Assembly: GCF_037975245.1 (NCBI RefSeq)
Contig: NC_092564.1
Location: 19,544,484-19,608,483 of the forward strand
DNA: 64,000 nt
Direction of reading: 5' to 3'
From: Apostichopus japonicus
Taxonomy: Eukaryota > Echinodermata > Holothuroidea > Aspidochirotida > Stichopodidae
The translations under genes were made by a program, and so were the position numbers. A model generated the notes under the pieces. That model was not told the origin of the DNA. It saw only the letters and a program-made list of their open reading frames with translations, and ran no database searches. Positions within the stretch are counted from its first letter, which is position 1. Each line of letters begins with the position of its first letter. Below are positions 48,711 to 61,400 of this stretch, one piece after another.

Positions 48711-48770
48711 GAGACAGGTACTGTAAGCTCACCACTCCTTAATATCCAAACCTGGTAAGCTGTGGAATCT
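48711..48770 (+). mobile_element. Diverged DIRS right terminal repeat
   Basis: GAGACAGGTA, TAAGCTCACCACTC, AATATCCAAACC-GGTAAG and TGTGGAATCT align with the outer 50 nt of the right ITR at 45521-45572, including the segment unique to the right end, with a small insertion. Confidence 0.75.
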
Positions 48771-48908
48771 GTATAATAAACTGTATTGAATTGACCAAAA
48801 ATCATGTGATATGTAGAATTGGTTCATGTAGTCAGTGTCTTTTATAGGAAGGAACGTTACATCTGTGGTTTCTCCCAAATGGATTCAGATTTTCCTTCAG
48901 GCTGTGTT

Positions 48909-48974
48909 TGGTCTGTCTGACCATGGAGCTACTGTATTACCCTTTTGGTAATAGCTCCATGGTCAGACTGACCA
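48909..48974. repeat. Long foldback hairpin
   Basis: The arms 48915-48931 and 48952-48968 are perfectly complementary over 17 bp (GTCTGACCATGGAGCTA). They extend outward to about 23 bp with one mismatch, and an inner ATTACC/GGTAAT adds six pairs. It may be the centre of a small foldback transposon or a transcribed hairpin. Confidence 0.85.
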
Positions 48975-49054
48975 GTGATGAAGGTTGGGTTTCATTCTCC
49001 TTTTAAGGCACTGTCATAAAAAGAAAGCTTGCAGCATATGCTCATAGCTAGGAT

Positions 49055-50732
49055 TAGTGTTCAACCGATTAACCTAATCGGAAACGGAATCGGTACGAAT
49101 ATTGCATAATCGGAACATAATCGGAATTGGTAAAAATTACGTGGAATACCAGTTATGTGATACCGATTATTCAAAAACATATGGAAGGTGAAAATATCAT
49201 TATTCAAAAACATATGGGAGTTGAAAATATCAACTGATGTATTAGGTTTGTTCTTTTACTACGAAATATTAAAATAAGACATCCATACGTCTTTCACAGT
49301 GTATACTTTCATCAAATTAGGCTGCCAGGGTCGCCGATTTTGCTTCCCTCGTGGTTAGTGACTTCATATTTCTTGGCACAGTTAGCATAGCAGCAATACC
49401 AATTTCGCGAATTAACGAATGTGCTGGACAGGGTCGGAAATATGCGGGGGCTATGGGCGATTCGCCCTCACAAGTGCTGAAAAGACCTCCTAAAGCACAA
49501 TTATGAGTGCGAAAAAGGAAAAAGAAATATAAGAAAATCGCCCTTGTTATATCAGGTGTCTGTGCAAAATTAATTGTGATGCGTTTGCTTTAGCTAGGAA
49601 TTGCAGTTGCAGCGCGAATCGCGCAGTTTTCACATCCCGCATCAAATTTGAAGCAGTGCGAGAGGGTCGCGCACAATCACCGGGAATTTCCCGTAGCAAA
49701 TTACGGCCTGCACGAAGCAATTTCAGTACCAGCGAAAATAACCTAAAATCCTCACAAATCTCCGACCACATGGTAGCCTTACTTCACACTAAGTCAACTG
49801 CATGGAAATCTAACCTTGCCATCTTCGACCACATGTTAGCCTAACAACCACACTAAGTCAATGGGAAATGTAGCCTAACCATCAGTTTGCAAAAAAAAAA
49901 AAAAAAAATGCGTAGCTTAGTTTACAACTTTCAATTTGCTTGAAATCGGCATTTGTTTGGAAGGTACTGTAAGTGATATGTCTTAAAGAGGGAATGTTAT
50001 ATTTTATATTGGAGTAGTTTCTAGTTGTTATTATTTCTTTACATCAATCTGGTATTACATTTTAGAGTAATTTTAAACAAGATACGATGATAAAATTTGC
50101 TTTTCAGTTTGATTGGCCTAAGCTTACATTTTCTAACTGAACCTGAATGGAGTTAAATACGTAACGAATAGGTATGTTTAACTTCAAATTCGTAACATTT
50201 CTATTTGTCCTTAAACGGTATAATACTGAAAATAAGTACAAAATAATGTCGGAATGAAGGCAATATGTCATTAAAATTAACACTTTGGTAAAGATTGAAG
50301 ATGGATGGTTTGTCTGAGATACTTTTTTGGATATTTTGAGTAACTATTCTTAACCCATTTCAAGCCATTAACAGGTGACATTCCCGTCGAGGTGGTTAGG
50401 CCATTCCCTTAGCACAGTGCTGACTAGGTAGGATGTCATATTTCCGTATTTTGGAAATTTAAAAAAAAAAAAAAACTTTTCTTTTCTTTTTCCGAGAAAC
50501 TCCAGAGGTAATTTGGTTCATACAAAATGATACCTTAGAGCATTGTATAACAACAAAGCAAAAGGAAACGGGGGAAATCACAACAATAATTGTTTCTGTC
50601 AAACTTTATTGCCGATTTCGTATAGACGGGATATTTTCTCATTTTCAAATAATAGGAATCGGAATCGGTACGATTATGAAAAAAATAATCGGTAATCGGT
50701 ATTTTCTGTTATGCATAATCGGTTGAACACTA
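49055..50732. mobile_element. hAT-type transposon, 1678 bp, non-autonomous, with 8-bp TSD
   Basis: The terminal repeats TAGTGTTCAACCGATTA (49055-49071) and its inverse (50716-50732) are perfect over 17 bp. GCTAGGAT duplicates exactly on both sides (49047-49054 and 50733-50740). Subterminal regions carry many short AATCGG motifs in both orientations, the sort of site hAT transposases bind. On the minus strand about 49313-49420 reads NWYCCYANCAKKYEV, reminiscent of a BED zinc finger, which could be a transposase remnant; that is weak inference. No full transposase is encoded. Two direct ~30-bp repeats containing TTCAAAAACATATGG lie at 49169-49225. Confidence 0.92.
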
Positions 50733-50740
50733 GCTAGGAT

Positions 50741-53475
50741 GCTCTCATTAAAAAATATGGATAACCTCTACAGACCTGCGTGAAACCGCAGAACACAATA
50801 GATTTGAAGATAATGAGATATACAGTACCATGTAAAGGTTTACTCATCCTCCGATGTACTGGAGAGGAAACTCTAGTTTTAATCACCAGAATCGGTAAGA
50901 AAACTACTTGTTAATTCCATGCAGGTAGTGTGTGTGGTGATTTTGAAATTGAAGATTTAACATCCATATACACTCGGAAAAAGAAAGAATACTTTGAATA
51001 TTTGCGGACTGACATATGCAAGCTGGTTGTTAAACTCATTTAAATATCAAAGAAATTAATTTTTTTCTGTTGTTCATCCAGACTGAACGACAATGAAAAA
51101 CATCATCACCCCTCACCCCCCTCCCATACACCCGACCCCCATGTCCTCTTCACTGTACAATCACATGTAGTGAAATTCCTGTAACAGTGACCTATTGCTA
51201 AAACTTCCCATAGTTGCCAGGCTATGGATATGAAAATGTCTTCATGGATTGATATATTAATATACCTTTTTGTTAAGGATTGATCCCATTATACCTGCTT
51301 GCTCTTTGGAATTGATTTCAGCAAGTCATTTCTCACTTTAAACCATTGCGATAAACTCAATGCACGACTTATCTATACAATGGGTTTATCAGTTAGTTGT
51401 TGCTCGTATGGAAATTTTCAGAGACGTTACTGGTACCCTAGTAGTAGTAGTAGTATAATTCACGAGGCAGACATCCCCCCTCCTCCCAACCCCCGAGTAA
51501 TTAACAAAGATAAGAAAGCAGTATTCAGTAAAGTCTAAATGTTGCTTTGTTTTTTATCTTGGTGTTATTTTCTTTTGGTCCAGTCTGTGAGCCAAATTAT
51601 CACTAGGTTACATCATAATTTACTGAAAAACACTTAGCTGAAAAAGGAGTCATATGCCGAGCCATCATCAGGGTTTGAATTGTTTAGTTGTTCGAGCAGA
51701 AAACGCCTCTAGAAAAACTTTGGCCCCTATTAAATGGAGGCAAGGTTTTTTTTCTTCTTACCATTGGCTCCTTTGAAAGGAACACAATTTGCTCTATTCA
51801 CTGTTCACTATTCTTTTTAGGTTCAGGACTGGGCCACACCCCCCCCCTCTCAACCCCCCGATAATATGATGCTTCTGCAACAGTTGTAGGCGGCACTATA
51901 TGTAGTCACAAAATTGTTGGGGGGTAGGGGCGGAGGTTGTCACGGTAATCGTTATTGTCACATCCCTCATAACGCACTGTGTGGACAAGAAAAGTTGCAG
52001 CAACTGTAAAACTCCTAATTCAGCTAAGAAAGATATGAATCACTATGAAAATAAAACTAGGGATTATGCAAGTGTCAATTGTGTGAAACTTTAGATCACA
52101 CATTGTTGTCATGTATGCAGCATGACTGCTGCAGTATGCTGTAACGGTCCCACTATTCACATGGTTTGCATGGGTTTGGTAAAAAATGATAATGAGAAAC
52201 TGCAAAGCAGGTAAGTATCATCATCACCCTCTCTATACCCAAAACCAATATTTGATGTAAACACGGTCTTTGAGCCTATTATTCTCACCTTGAGCTCCCT
52301 AGCTGTTGGCTATGTTACACACAGAACTATTAAAAGCTTGTTTAGTTTATATCCCGTTATAACTTGAAACATCACAGGTGAAGGTGAACAGGTTGCATGA
52401 TTATTATGGATTTATTACATGTGGGTGAAAAGCAAAGGTAAATAGAGATCAAAGTCTCGTAAACATTATAATTTCAAAGGGGTACATGGGCTTGTTTGAT
52501 CATCATGTGAATACTTGGCATGTACTACAGTATGTCCACTTCAGCGAGTTTATGAAACACGGTGCGTTTGCTTGGAGGTAAAATGTCCTTTGAGATCATG
52601 GACATGATGCCTCGGAATTTAAAGCCTTACGGATGTCCCCCCGCTTGTCCTATCAACTTATTATAGGGAGCAAAAAAAGAATCATTTCTACAGTTCAAGG
52701 CTCACTTGAGGTTATGAAAGGTTACAAAGTCTTTTTACATTTTATGCAGAAATCATAGGGTTTTAACTTTATTTATACTTTGTGCATACCCTATTTCGAG
52801 ATCAGCATCTGTTTGAATTTCTGTCATTTTTGAAGGTTAAGAAGGATACAAATCCAGTTATCTCCACTGGTTCTTGCAGGAGAACCAGTCGCAAGTTCGG
52901 CTAAAAGCTCTCAAAGGCTTGTTTTACCTAGTGATACTTTGTATGAAATGTGGTAGATGTATTCCTCCAAGGTTACATGAAGTTGCTCAGTTAATGCAAA
53001 GCAGTAATTTTTAATAAAGTACTATGAAACACATAGCAAAATGAGTTTAATTGAGCCGAAAATTTTTAACAGGGATGTCAGAGGTTAAAAGATGTTAGAA
53101 ATGTATTAAAATAATTAAAGCCTAACATCTCAAGACTCTGTAAAGTTAGAAAATAATTTGTTATTTTATCGCTTGGTGGATTTCCTTAAGTGATATGTGC
53201 AAACAGCCTTAATGTCAACAGTTATAGCTAATAGAATCGATAAGTTACATTTTATGGAATTTTTTGAACCCAATCCTATTAACATGTTGCCTCAATCAAT
53301 GCATAAATCTGCATTGAGAAATGTAATTGCAAATTGAAGTTACAACCATTGGGAGGGTCATCTGTCTGGCTTTGTATGTAATGCTGGTGCTAGAGATACT
53401 CATTACAAATCAGTCCTGCCTGTCATACTTGTAGCAATGTTGCACGACACAGTGAAGCAGCCGAAATGAACATGT
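50741..53475. other. Intron 2 stretch without recognised genes
   Basis: AT-rich, with C runs at 51113-51125 and 51839-51847. A 9-bp-stem hairpin (ACTGGTTCT/AGAACCAGT) lies at 52866-52889. No coding region is supported; ORFs at 51299-51538 and 52020-52205 are unrecognised. Confidence 0.5.
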
Positions 53476-53580
53476 ATGTTAATGCGCTCCTCTCTCACCT
53501 GTCTGGGCTCTACTATTGTACCCCTTCCCATCTACCTATAGCCTAAGAACTCGTAACGTGTTAGCACTGTGACCTTGTAC
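53476..53580 (+). mobile_element. Diverged DIRS left terminal repeat
   Basis: GCGCTCCTCTCTCACCTGTCT, the ATCTACC block, CCTA-AGAAC and GTGTTAGCACTGTGACC follow the order of the intact left ITR. It pairs in orientation with a right-end relict at 54905-55024. Confidence 0.65.
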
Positions 53581-54365
53581 AGATACATTGAACTTCTTAA
53601 ATCATTCAGAACCAATTAGCTTCATAGATACAGCCCTTTCTCCCCACCCCAACACCCCCCAACCCCCCCCATTAGATCAAGCTGTCACTGCTAATGATGG
53701 TTAGATAAAAATATATTGGGAACCGAAAAATATTACTTTAATAATACATGGATCTCAACATAACAGGCAAGCTATTTCAATAATTTGCATCTATATGTTA
53801 AAATTTTCACATTCTCGAGAAAAGTACCGTAATTTTTTTTATTGCCTCTATGGTACATTGTTTGAGAAATACAGTTTGCATTTTCAGCACACCACGATTT
53901 TTATTTCCCCAGAAATAGCCACTCGATATTATGTGCACATATGACATAAATTCCCCTTCCCCCCCCCCAAATAGATAAGATTATTGGGCAAAAGTGGTGA
54001 AAGATTAATGGGGTGGCTATGCGCTTGAACTTTAATGTTCAGTTGCCCAGAAGGTGCACAGTTGTCTTTTAATATATTTTATAAATAGAGAAGAAATAAG
54101 ACAGGCCTGCTTGGGCATTTGAACCTGATAAGAGTATCATAATGTTGGTAGTATAGCCATGAATATATGCAGCAACTTGAAAAGAGCAAGTCAAATTTGA
54201 GAATCTAGCCCATCTTTTGTGATGATGATGATGATGATGATGATATTAGCCAGACACAGAATAATTGGAAGGGAGATAAATATTCAAGTAAACATGTAGT
54301 TCTCTACCAAAGTAAATAAACAAAGTTTAGAAAAAAGTTAAGGCTGTCTGGTAGTTTCAATATGT
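53581..54365. other. Interior between DIRS-end relicts; GAT microsatellite
   Basis: AT-rich with C runs (53640-53670, 53955). A (GAT)n microsatellite lies at about 54221-54244. No DIRS coding sequence is recognised. Confidence 0.6.
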
Positions 54366-54543
54366 ATTTTAGATCCTCCTGCAAGCAGGAACTCGCGAAG
54401 AAGCCTCATTGGCTTATCAAAGTCGCAAGCTGACCGAAGTCAGTCTCTTAGATTCATATTTACTGTCCATGATTGTGAATTGTCAATTGTCAAGAACTCT
54501 GTAACTAGACGTCATACCTTAATCTTGGAGTGACTCAAACTTG
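54366..54543 (-). mobile_element. tRNA-derived SINE, 5'-truncated
   Basis: This carries the same body and 3' hairpin as the other two copies. Reading the minus strand, the similarity begins inside the B-box region (CAAGTTTGAGTCACTCC), and the A-box part of the tRNA head is missing. The element sits between the two DIRS-end relicts. Confidence 0.8.
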
Positions 54544-54904
54544 TTTCAAGTTTCAAGTATATAGTTGAATATTTACGAAGGAACATCTCCAACACAGAAA
54601 TACTTTCTAAACTTATGTGTATAGATATGGAAAGTTGATCTTCTTAATATAATGTTATCACATATAAATGTAAATGATCGAACCTGCTTCTCCCTTTCAC
54701 ATCTTTGTACGATGGTTTTGTATAATTTTGTTGAACTTGTGAAATGTAATGTTTTTATATGTTGTTGTGCAGAGGTACATGTGTGAAGATGATATGTAAT
54801 GGTAATGAATTCATGTATAATGAAAATTAAACAAAATTAAATTAAATGACAAAAAAAAACATTTTAGTGATAGATTGACTTAAAGTGACAACACAGTCTC
54901 TAAT

Positions 54905-55024
54905 GCGACAATGTTGCTGGATCAGTTTTGGCACGGTGAAGGCCGGAGATAGCTACGGTTTGTGATGAGACAGATAAGATTGTTGCTGGTAAATATCCAA
55001 ACCACAAAGTAATGTTTTGGAACT
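54905..55024 (+). mobile_element. Diverged DIRS right terminal repeat
   Basis: AGCTACGGTTTGTGATGAGACAG, then TAAGAT, GGTAAATATCCAAACCA-AAGT and TTTTGGAACTT track the outer right ITR including its right-specific tail. It ends only ~65 bp before exon 3. Confidence 0.7.
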
Positions 55025-55089
55025 TTTGTTTTTTTTATGTGGTTTGATGTGATCATTTTTAGCTTATGTCCTTTCCTTTACCCTTTCAG

Positions 55090-55234
55090 CTTTATCACCT
55101 GCCGAAGTGATACCCTCGAGGACAAATGGCGTGCTCGGGGAAACGTTGCGTCTGTTTTGTGATGTCCAGGGGAATCCAGAACCAGGGGTTACGTGGTATC
55201 AGGATCAAGATTTATTACAAGCGGATGATGAAAG
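55090..55234 (+). CDS. Exon 3: first half of Ig domain 2 (DCC/neogenin-like)
   Basis: The exon is 145 bp, with acceptor TTTCAG|, entry phase 1 and donor AG|GTAGGA in phase 2. It encodes LSPAEVIPS, GETLRLFCDVQGNPEPG and VTWYQDQDLLQADDER, that is strands A to C' with the first conserved Cys and the Trp. The entry phase matches exon 2, and the exit phase matches exon 4, which completes the domain with VIILPNKVIQISSV. In DCC/neogenin Ig2 the corresponding stretch likewise reads SRVVVLPSGALQIS, and the domain is likewise split between two exons. Confidence 0.8.
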
Positions 55235-55527
55235 GTAGGAACAAAAGTTAACTGTTGCCATCCCTACTTTCATGATGGCCTCTGCCAATATAAGGTCTAG
55301 TTGCAGGCAGACATTCTTGACATTGCATCTAGTATTAAATAAAGTTTTGGCCCAGTTTTTATTTGAATTGGAATAATGTTAAATGGGTCACAATCTGGCC
55401 CATTTGGTCAAACACCTGTTTTAAAAAGTCATGTTTGAGATATTACCAACTGCAAGCTATAAGCTTAGTTTCTGCCAATGGGAATAAAACTTACAAATCA
55501 ATAAAAGAGAGTTTCACTGCTTTTAAG

Positions 55528-57735
55528 TGTGATGATAAGAGCATTTGGGGAGGGAGTAATGTGGAGGGAGGAGGACAGGGGGGATGAGGAGAGGAAAGAG
55601 ATATGGAGGCGAAGTGGAATAGAAAGGGAAGGTGAGAGGGGGAAGGGAGGGTGAATGGAAAGGACGAGAAGATAAGGACACTGTTTAAGGTTCTTTAAGA
55701 GTGATGATGGAAGTAGTGATGAGAGGAAGAGGACATGGAGATAGGTGAGGTGAGGGGGTGGGGGGTGGAGGGATTAGGAGAGGGTGGCACAGTAGAAGGG
55801 AAGGGAGGGGAATGGAGAGGACAAGAAGATAAGGACACTGTTTTAAGGTTCTTTAAGAGTGATGGTGGAAGTAGTGATGAGAGGAAGAGGAGATGGAGAT
55901 AGGTGAGGTGAGGGGGTGGGGGTGGAGGGATTAGGAGAGGGTGGCACAGTAGAAGGGAAGGGAGGGAGGGGAATGGAGAGGACAAGAAGATAAGGACACT
56001 GTTTTAAGGTTCTTTAAGAGTGATGGTGGAAGTAGTGATGAGAGGAAGAGGAGATGGAGATAGGTGAGGTGAGGGGGTGGGGGGTGGAGGGATTAGGAGA
56101 GGGTGGCACAGTAGAAGGGAAGGGAGGGAGGGGAATGGAGAGGACAAGAAGATAAGGACACTGTTTTAAGGTTCTTTAAGAGTGATGGTGGAAGTAGTGA
56201 TGAGAGGAAGAGGAGATGGAGATAGGTGAGGTGAGGGGGTGGGGGGGTGGAGGGATTAGGAGAGGGTGGCACAGTAGAAGGGAAGGGAGGGAGGGGAATG
56301 GAGAGGACAAGAAGATAAGGACACTGTTTTAAGGTTCTTTAAGAGTGATGGTGGAAGTAGTGATGAGAGGAAGAGGAGATGGAGATAGGTGAGGTGAGGG
56401 GGTGGGGGGGTGGAGGGATTAGGAGAGGGTGGCACAGTAGAAGGGAAGGGAGGGAGGGGAATGGAGAGGACAAGAAGATAAGGACACTGTTTTAAGGTTC
56501 TTTAAGAGTGATGGTGAAAGTAGTGATGAGAGGAAGAGGAGATGGAAATAAGAGGGTTGGGGGGGGGGGATTAGGAGAGGGTGGCACAGTAGCAGGGAAG
56601 GGAGGGAGGGGAATGGAGAGGACAAGAAGATAAGGACACTGTTTTAAGGTTCTTTAAGAGTGATGATGGAAGTAGTGATGAGAGGAAGAGGAGATGGAGA
56701 TAGGTGAGGTGAGGGGGTGGGGGGTGGAGGGATTAGGAGAGGGTGGCACAGTAGAAGGGAAGGGAGGGAGGGGAATGGAGAGGACAAGAAGATAAGGACA
56801 CTGTTTTAAGGTTCTTTAAGAGTGATGATGGAAGTAGTGATGAGAGGAAGAGGAGATGGAGATAGGTGAGGTGAGGGGGTGGGGGGGTGGAGGGATTAGG
56901 AGAGGGTGGCACAGTAGAAGGGAAGGGAGGGAGGGGAATGGAGAGGACAAGAAGATAAGGACACTGTTTTAAGGTTCTTTAAGAGTGATGATGAAAGTAG
57001 TGATGAGAGGAAGAGGAGATGGAGATAGGTGAGGTGAGGGGGTGGTGGGGTGGAGGGATTAGGAGAGGGTGGCACAGTAGAAGGGAAGGGAGGGAGGGGA
57101 ATGGAGAGGACAAGAAGATAAGGACACTGTTTAAGGTTCTTTAAGAGTGATGATGAAGTAGTGATGAGAGGAAGAGGAGATGGAGATAGGTGAGGTGAGG
57201 GGGTGGGGGGTGGAGGGATTAGGAGAGGGTGGCACAGTAGAAGGGAAGGGAGGGAGGGGAATGGAGAGGACAAGAAGATAAGGACACTGTTTTAAGGTTC
57301 TTTAAGAGTGATGATGGAAGTAGTGATGAGAGGAAGAGGAGATGGAGATAGGTGAGGTGAGGGGGTGGGGGATTAGGAGAGGGTGGCACAGTAGAAGGGA
57401 AGGGAGGGAGGGGAATGGAGAGGACAAGAAGATAAGGACACTGTTTTAAGGTTCTTTAAGAGTGATGGTGAAAGTAGTGATGAGAGGAAGAGGAGATGGA
57501 GATAAGAGGGTTGGGGGGGGGGATTAGGAGAGGGTGGCACAGTTAAAGGGAAGGGAGGGAGGGGAATGGAGAGGACAAGAAGATAAGGACACTGTTTTAA
57601 GGTTCTTTAAGAGTGATGGTGAAAGCAGTGATGAGAGGAAGAGGAGATGGAGATAAGAGGGTTGGGGGGGGGGATTAGGAGAGGGTGGCACAGTTAAAGG
57701 GAAGGGAGGGAGGGGAATGGAAAGGACAAAGAAGA
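55528..57735 (+). repeat. Purine-rich minisatellite, ~13 units of 151-163 bp
   Basis: The marker GGACACTGTTTTAAGGTTC recurs at about 55676, 55833, 55994, 56156, 56319, 56482, 56634, 56796, 56959, 57122, 57282, 57436 and 57587. The plus strand is almost entirely G and A apart from the marker, with runs such as GGGGGTGGGGGGGTGG that vary in length between units. Units lacking the AGGTGAGGTGAG part are a shorter subtype. The Pro/Ser-rich minus-strand ORFs are artefacts of the repeat. Confidence 0.95.
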
Positions 57736-58499
57736 CAGAAAAAGTAGCTGTGTCTTAGGAAGAATTCTCACTTTCATTGCAAGCATAAAAAAGCACATTA
57801 TATGGACCAGACATCATATTTTATTAGGAATAGTACTAGTGTTCCTCTGTCCCACTGTAACTATGGCTAGGTGAACATTTCTGTAGGCATGTCACTTGAT
57901 CATTGCACCAAGGTATGGTTTGTTCAGTGACTATGTCCTTTATTGCACCCTTTGGAATGTTTGTTTCAGCTGTTTATAGCAGTAAATGCCTATAAATCAA
58001 TTGGTTTACAGTCAACCTACAATATGCAGTAATCTTCTGTGCTACTCACCAGAACCCTTTGTTGTTGACAAGTGTCATAGATGCACTTAAAATACCATAT
58101 CAGTAAAGCTATGTTATCCCCCCCCCCCACCATCTCCCACCTATTTTAGGCCTTATTGTTTAATCTATTTTGTTAAATATATTCTAGCAATGCATTAACA
58201 TTAGTTGTAAACGTTTTTTTTTAAAACTGGTGGTGGGTATGGTGCACAAATTTGCTTCCAGGACCTGTTTGCTAATTTTGGTTGTTCCCCTGGGTACCTG
58301 TTCATTGCGCAGTCAACCTAACACCCAACTACTATAGGCCTATATCAAGTGCATGTATAGGCCTAATGTTACCATGTATAGGCTATGTCACTTACATATT
58401 TTAAGACTGTAAACAACTGTTTGCTTAACTTGTGAACTGATTATGAAAAAGTCCAGAACCATAACATCAAAAGGAGCTCATGTATCCATGGTAGGATAG

Positions 58500-61400
58500 T
58501 CTTATGTAGTGTAAAGTTTTTACACAATTTGGTTCAGGTCAGAGTTCATTTAAGGTCATTAGGGGTCAAAACTTTAAAACCTTGTAAACACGATATCTCC
58601 AGATGGGAAATTTTATTGGCACTCATAGTGTGCACGTGGCTTCCCTATGATGAGTATAAGTACCCTATTGTATTGGGTAAAGCTCAAAGGTCATTTGGGG
58701 TCAGCAGACGACAAAATGTGAAAGTCTCAAAAGTGCCTGAACAGCAAAGAAGCTCATATATGCATGGTATGATTGCCTTATAATGTAGTGCAAAGATTTA
58801 ACACAATTTGTTGTAGGTCAAAGGTCATTTAAGGTCCTCAAGTCAATTCCTGAAAAGCTTGTAAGAGCAATATCTCAAGATAGGAGGCGTTACAAGATTT
58901 CATATTGGACGTATGGCTTCCCTATAATGAGCACAAGATCACTAATGTTTATGGTAGAGTAAACTGGTTCCTTTAGAGCAATTGGGTCACTGATAATGAT
59001 CTTGTTGACAGTTTTGTGTCTATAATCCTTGACCAAAAGATGGTTTAGAAGAGTTAATGGTTTAGAAGAGTTAATTTCCAAGTAGCAGTTCCCTGCTTTT
59101 GAGGTTTACTACCCCCATCAGAATATTGTACCTCATTTGCATTTGTCAGGATTATTGCTCCCATTTCAGAATATATGATATCTCACTTGTACTTCCTGAG
59201 GTCTACTGCCTCACCTAGAATGATACACCTCACTTTAGGCACAATATGAATCCTACTCGATTTATCTCAGGAATGATTTAGAGGTGTAGCACCTATTAGA
59301 AAATAGTTTTGGTTACTTTTAACATGCTAAAAGTAGGGAATTGTAAGCAGGACTGAAATTACTTGTTGTTGTTGATAGTCTGAAGAATTAAAGATCATTG
59401 ATATTGTAAGTCCCCAATTTTAGGGATGTTGAGTAGCTTCAACTATTAAATGTCTCAGGGCCTGAGAACTCCATCATTCGTTGTTTGAGGGCAGCAGTAA
59501 AATTCCGCTTGAAGTTTGTACACTCTTGACCATTATCTCTTTATTTATCTTAGCATATTTTGGGACAGTACAATTGGCCTTCTGACCTTGACAGACACTC
59601 TCCATGAAGTAATAAGTATGTATTTTAAACTAAAATTTCATCACAGGGAATTTTTCTGTCTGAAGTAAAAATTAGTAGCGTATACTTTGTATAGATATTC
59701 AAAAAACAGAAAAACCACATCAAAAACATATTACATAATAAAATAAAAAATACAGTGACCCAGTCTGAAATTGCTTTATTGAGAGAACCCCTGAAAGAAT
59801 AGGAATATCGTTGTTCTGTGTGTCTCTTCCACCAATTATAGACATTGCTTAATGTTTCTTTCCTGTCATCAAAGACTCCTTTCTGAGATAGTAAGTGCAC
59901 AGTCTATGGTCCACAGTGTATGCCAAATTTACACATTAATGGAGCAGCTGCAACAAACATTTCAAACCACAATACATGCAACCACCACCACCGTACATCT
60001 GTTATATTGGGTGGACGTATCTCAATATCTGAAATGTTGGATTGGTCGATAGATAATGTGGAGGCAGGAAGGATGGAATGTAATCGTAATTTCTGAAGTT
60101 GGTCAAAGGTCATTTGGGGTCGAGAAGACACAAACCATGAAAACAGATCTTACCTAATTGGTTGTAAGACTTGATGTCTCTTGCCAGAAAGTTGGTGATT
60201 TAGTTTTCATAAAAAATAAATTTCATTTTGATAACAGAAAACATGAAGTAGGGCAAGGGATCAAAAGTCATTTGGGATCAGACTGTCTAGTTTCTGAAAA
60301 AATGTGCTAGCCAGTTCTTCCCATTGTCTGGTTGGAGTTCAGTACCAGACAATGTTTTCGATATGACATCCCAGAACAACTAAATGCATTCCTTTTTTCT
60401 CTGTATTTATTTCATTTTTTGATTCTTTGCCAAAGGCAGAAGGAATCTGTGCGATGGTGATGGGGTGTGTATATGTGTGGGGGTGTATGTGACACTTGCT
60501 TGTAAACGCTCTTTCTTCATCAGAAAGATAACTGGGGTACATTCATATTTGGTATGGAGGCTCGCTCCCCATAGGTAGAACTGGTTCGGGATTGTTGTTG
60601 GTATTGGTCAACGGTCATTTGATTTTTGGTTTCCGCATGACATTTATGCAAGGGCATGGTGAACATGAAAGCACATAATCGGTCAGACCTTAATTGATAT
60701 TGTTGTTATATTTTAAGAACCTAATTCGTAGTTCCTGAAAGTTTACCCCTTGTCAGGATAATATTTCATTGCTTTCACTGTCTTGGTATTTTATATCCAT
60801 GTTCCCACTGGTCAAACTTAATCGGTACAGGTTTAAGATGCTGTTTAAGATGTCATTTGTATCTAAGTTTAGTCAGAAATTACTGCATAATATCATAAAC
60901 TGTTCTGAATGCTCAAGATAAATATTAAACACCTCAGGGTTTAACCTTGCCACAGAACCCTTGACCTTTCCCTGTTGCAGTTGCCCTTATTAGTGCTTGT
61001 TATTTCAACCAGTACAATTGGTGACAGATATTTTTCCAAATATTTGCCCAAATATGATATTGATGGAAGGTCATATGAAGTCATGAGGTCAAAGTCTGGA
61101 AACCTTGTAAGCTTACAAACTCAATTATTTCTTTGATGAATGGCTTTTCTGTGTCACCAACTGTCATAGTATTTGACCTTTCATCTGTGGCTGAGAGGGT
61201 TTTCCACTTCCACTAATGACTGTTATCTGTCATTAACATTCAGATGGGTAATACCTTTGCAATGATCAAGTTATCTGGTATGATGTACTGGTACTTGACT
61301 TCAGGACACATCTTCCTCAGTTGCTCTATCAATTCCATATACAGTATAAAGGCAAGGAATGGCTAAGCCTGCTGGCCTCCTGGTTTCTGTTTTAAACAAC

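Noticed and set aside
55695-57273. Three Pro/Ser-rich minus-strand ORFs beginning MSSPFPSLPSLLL
   Set aside because: They are repeated translations of the purine-rich minisatellite, not genes.
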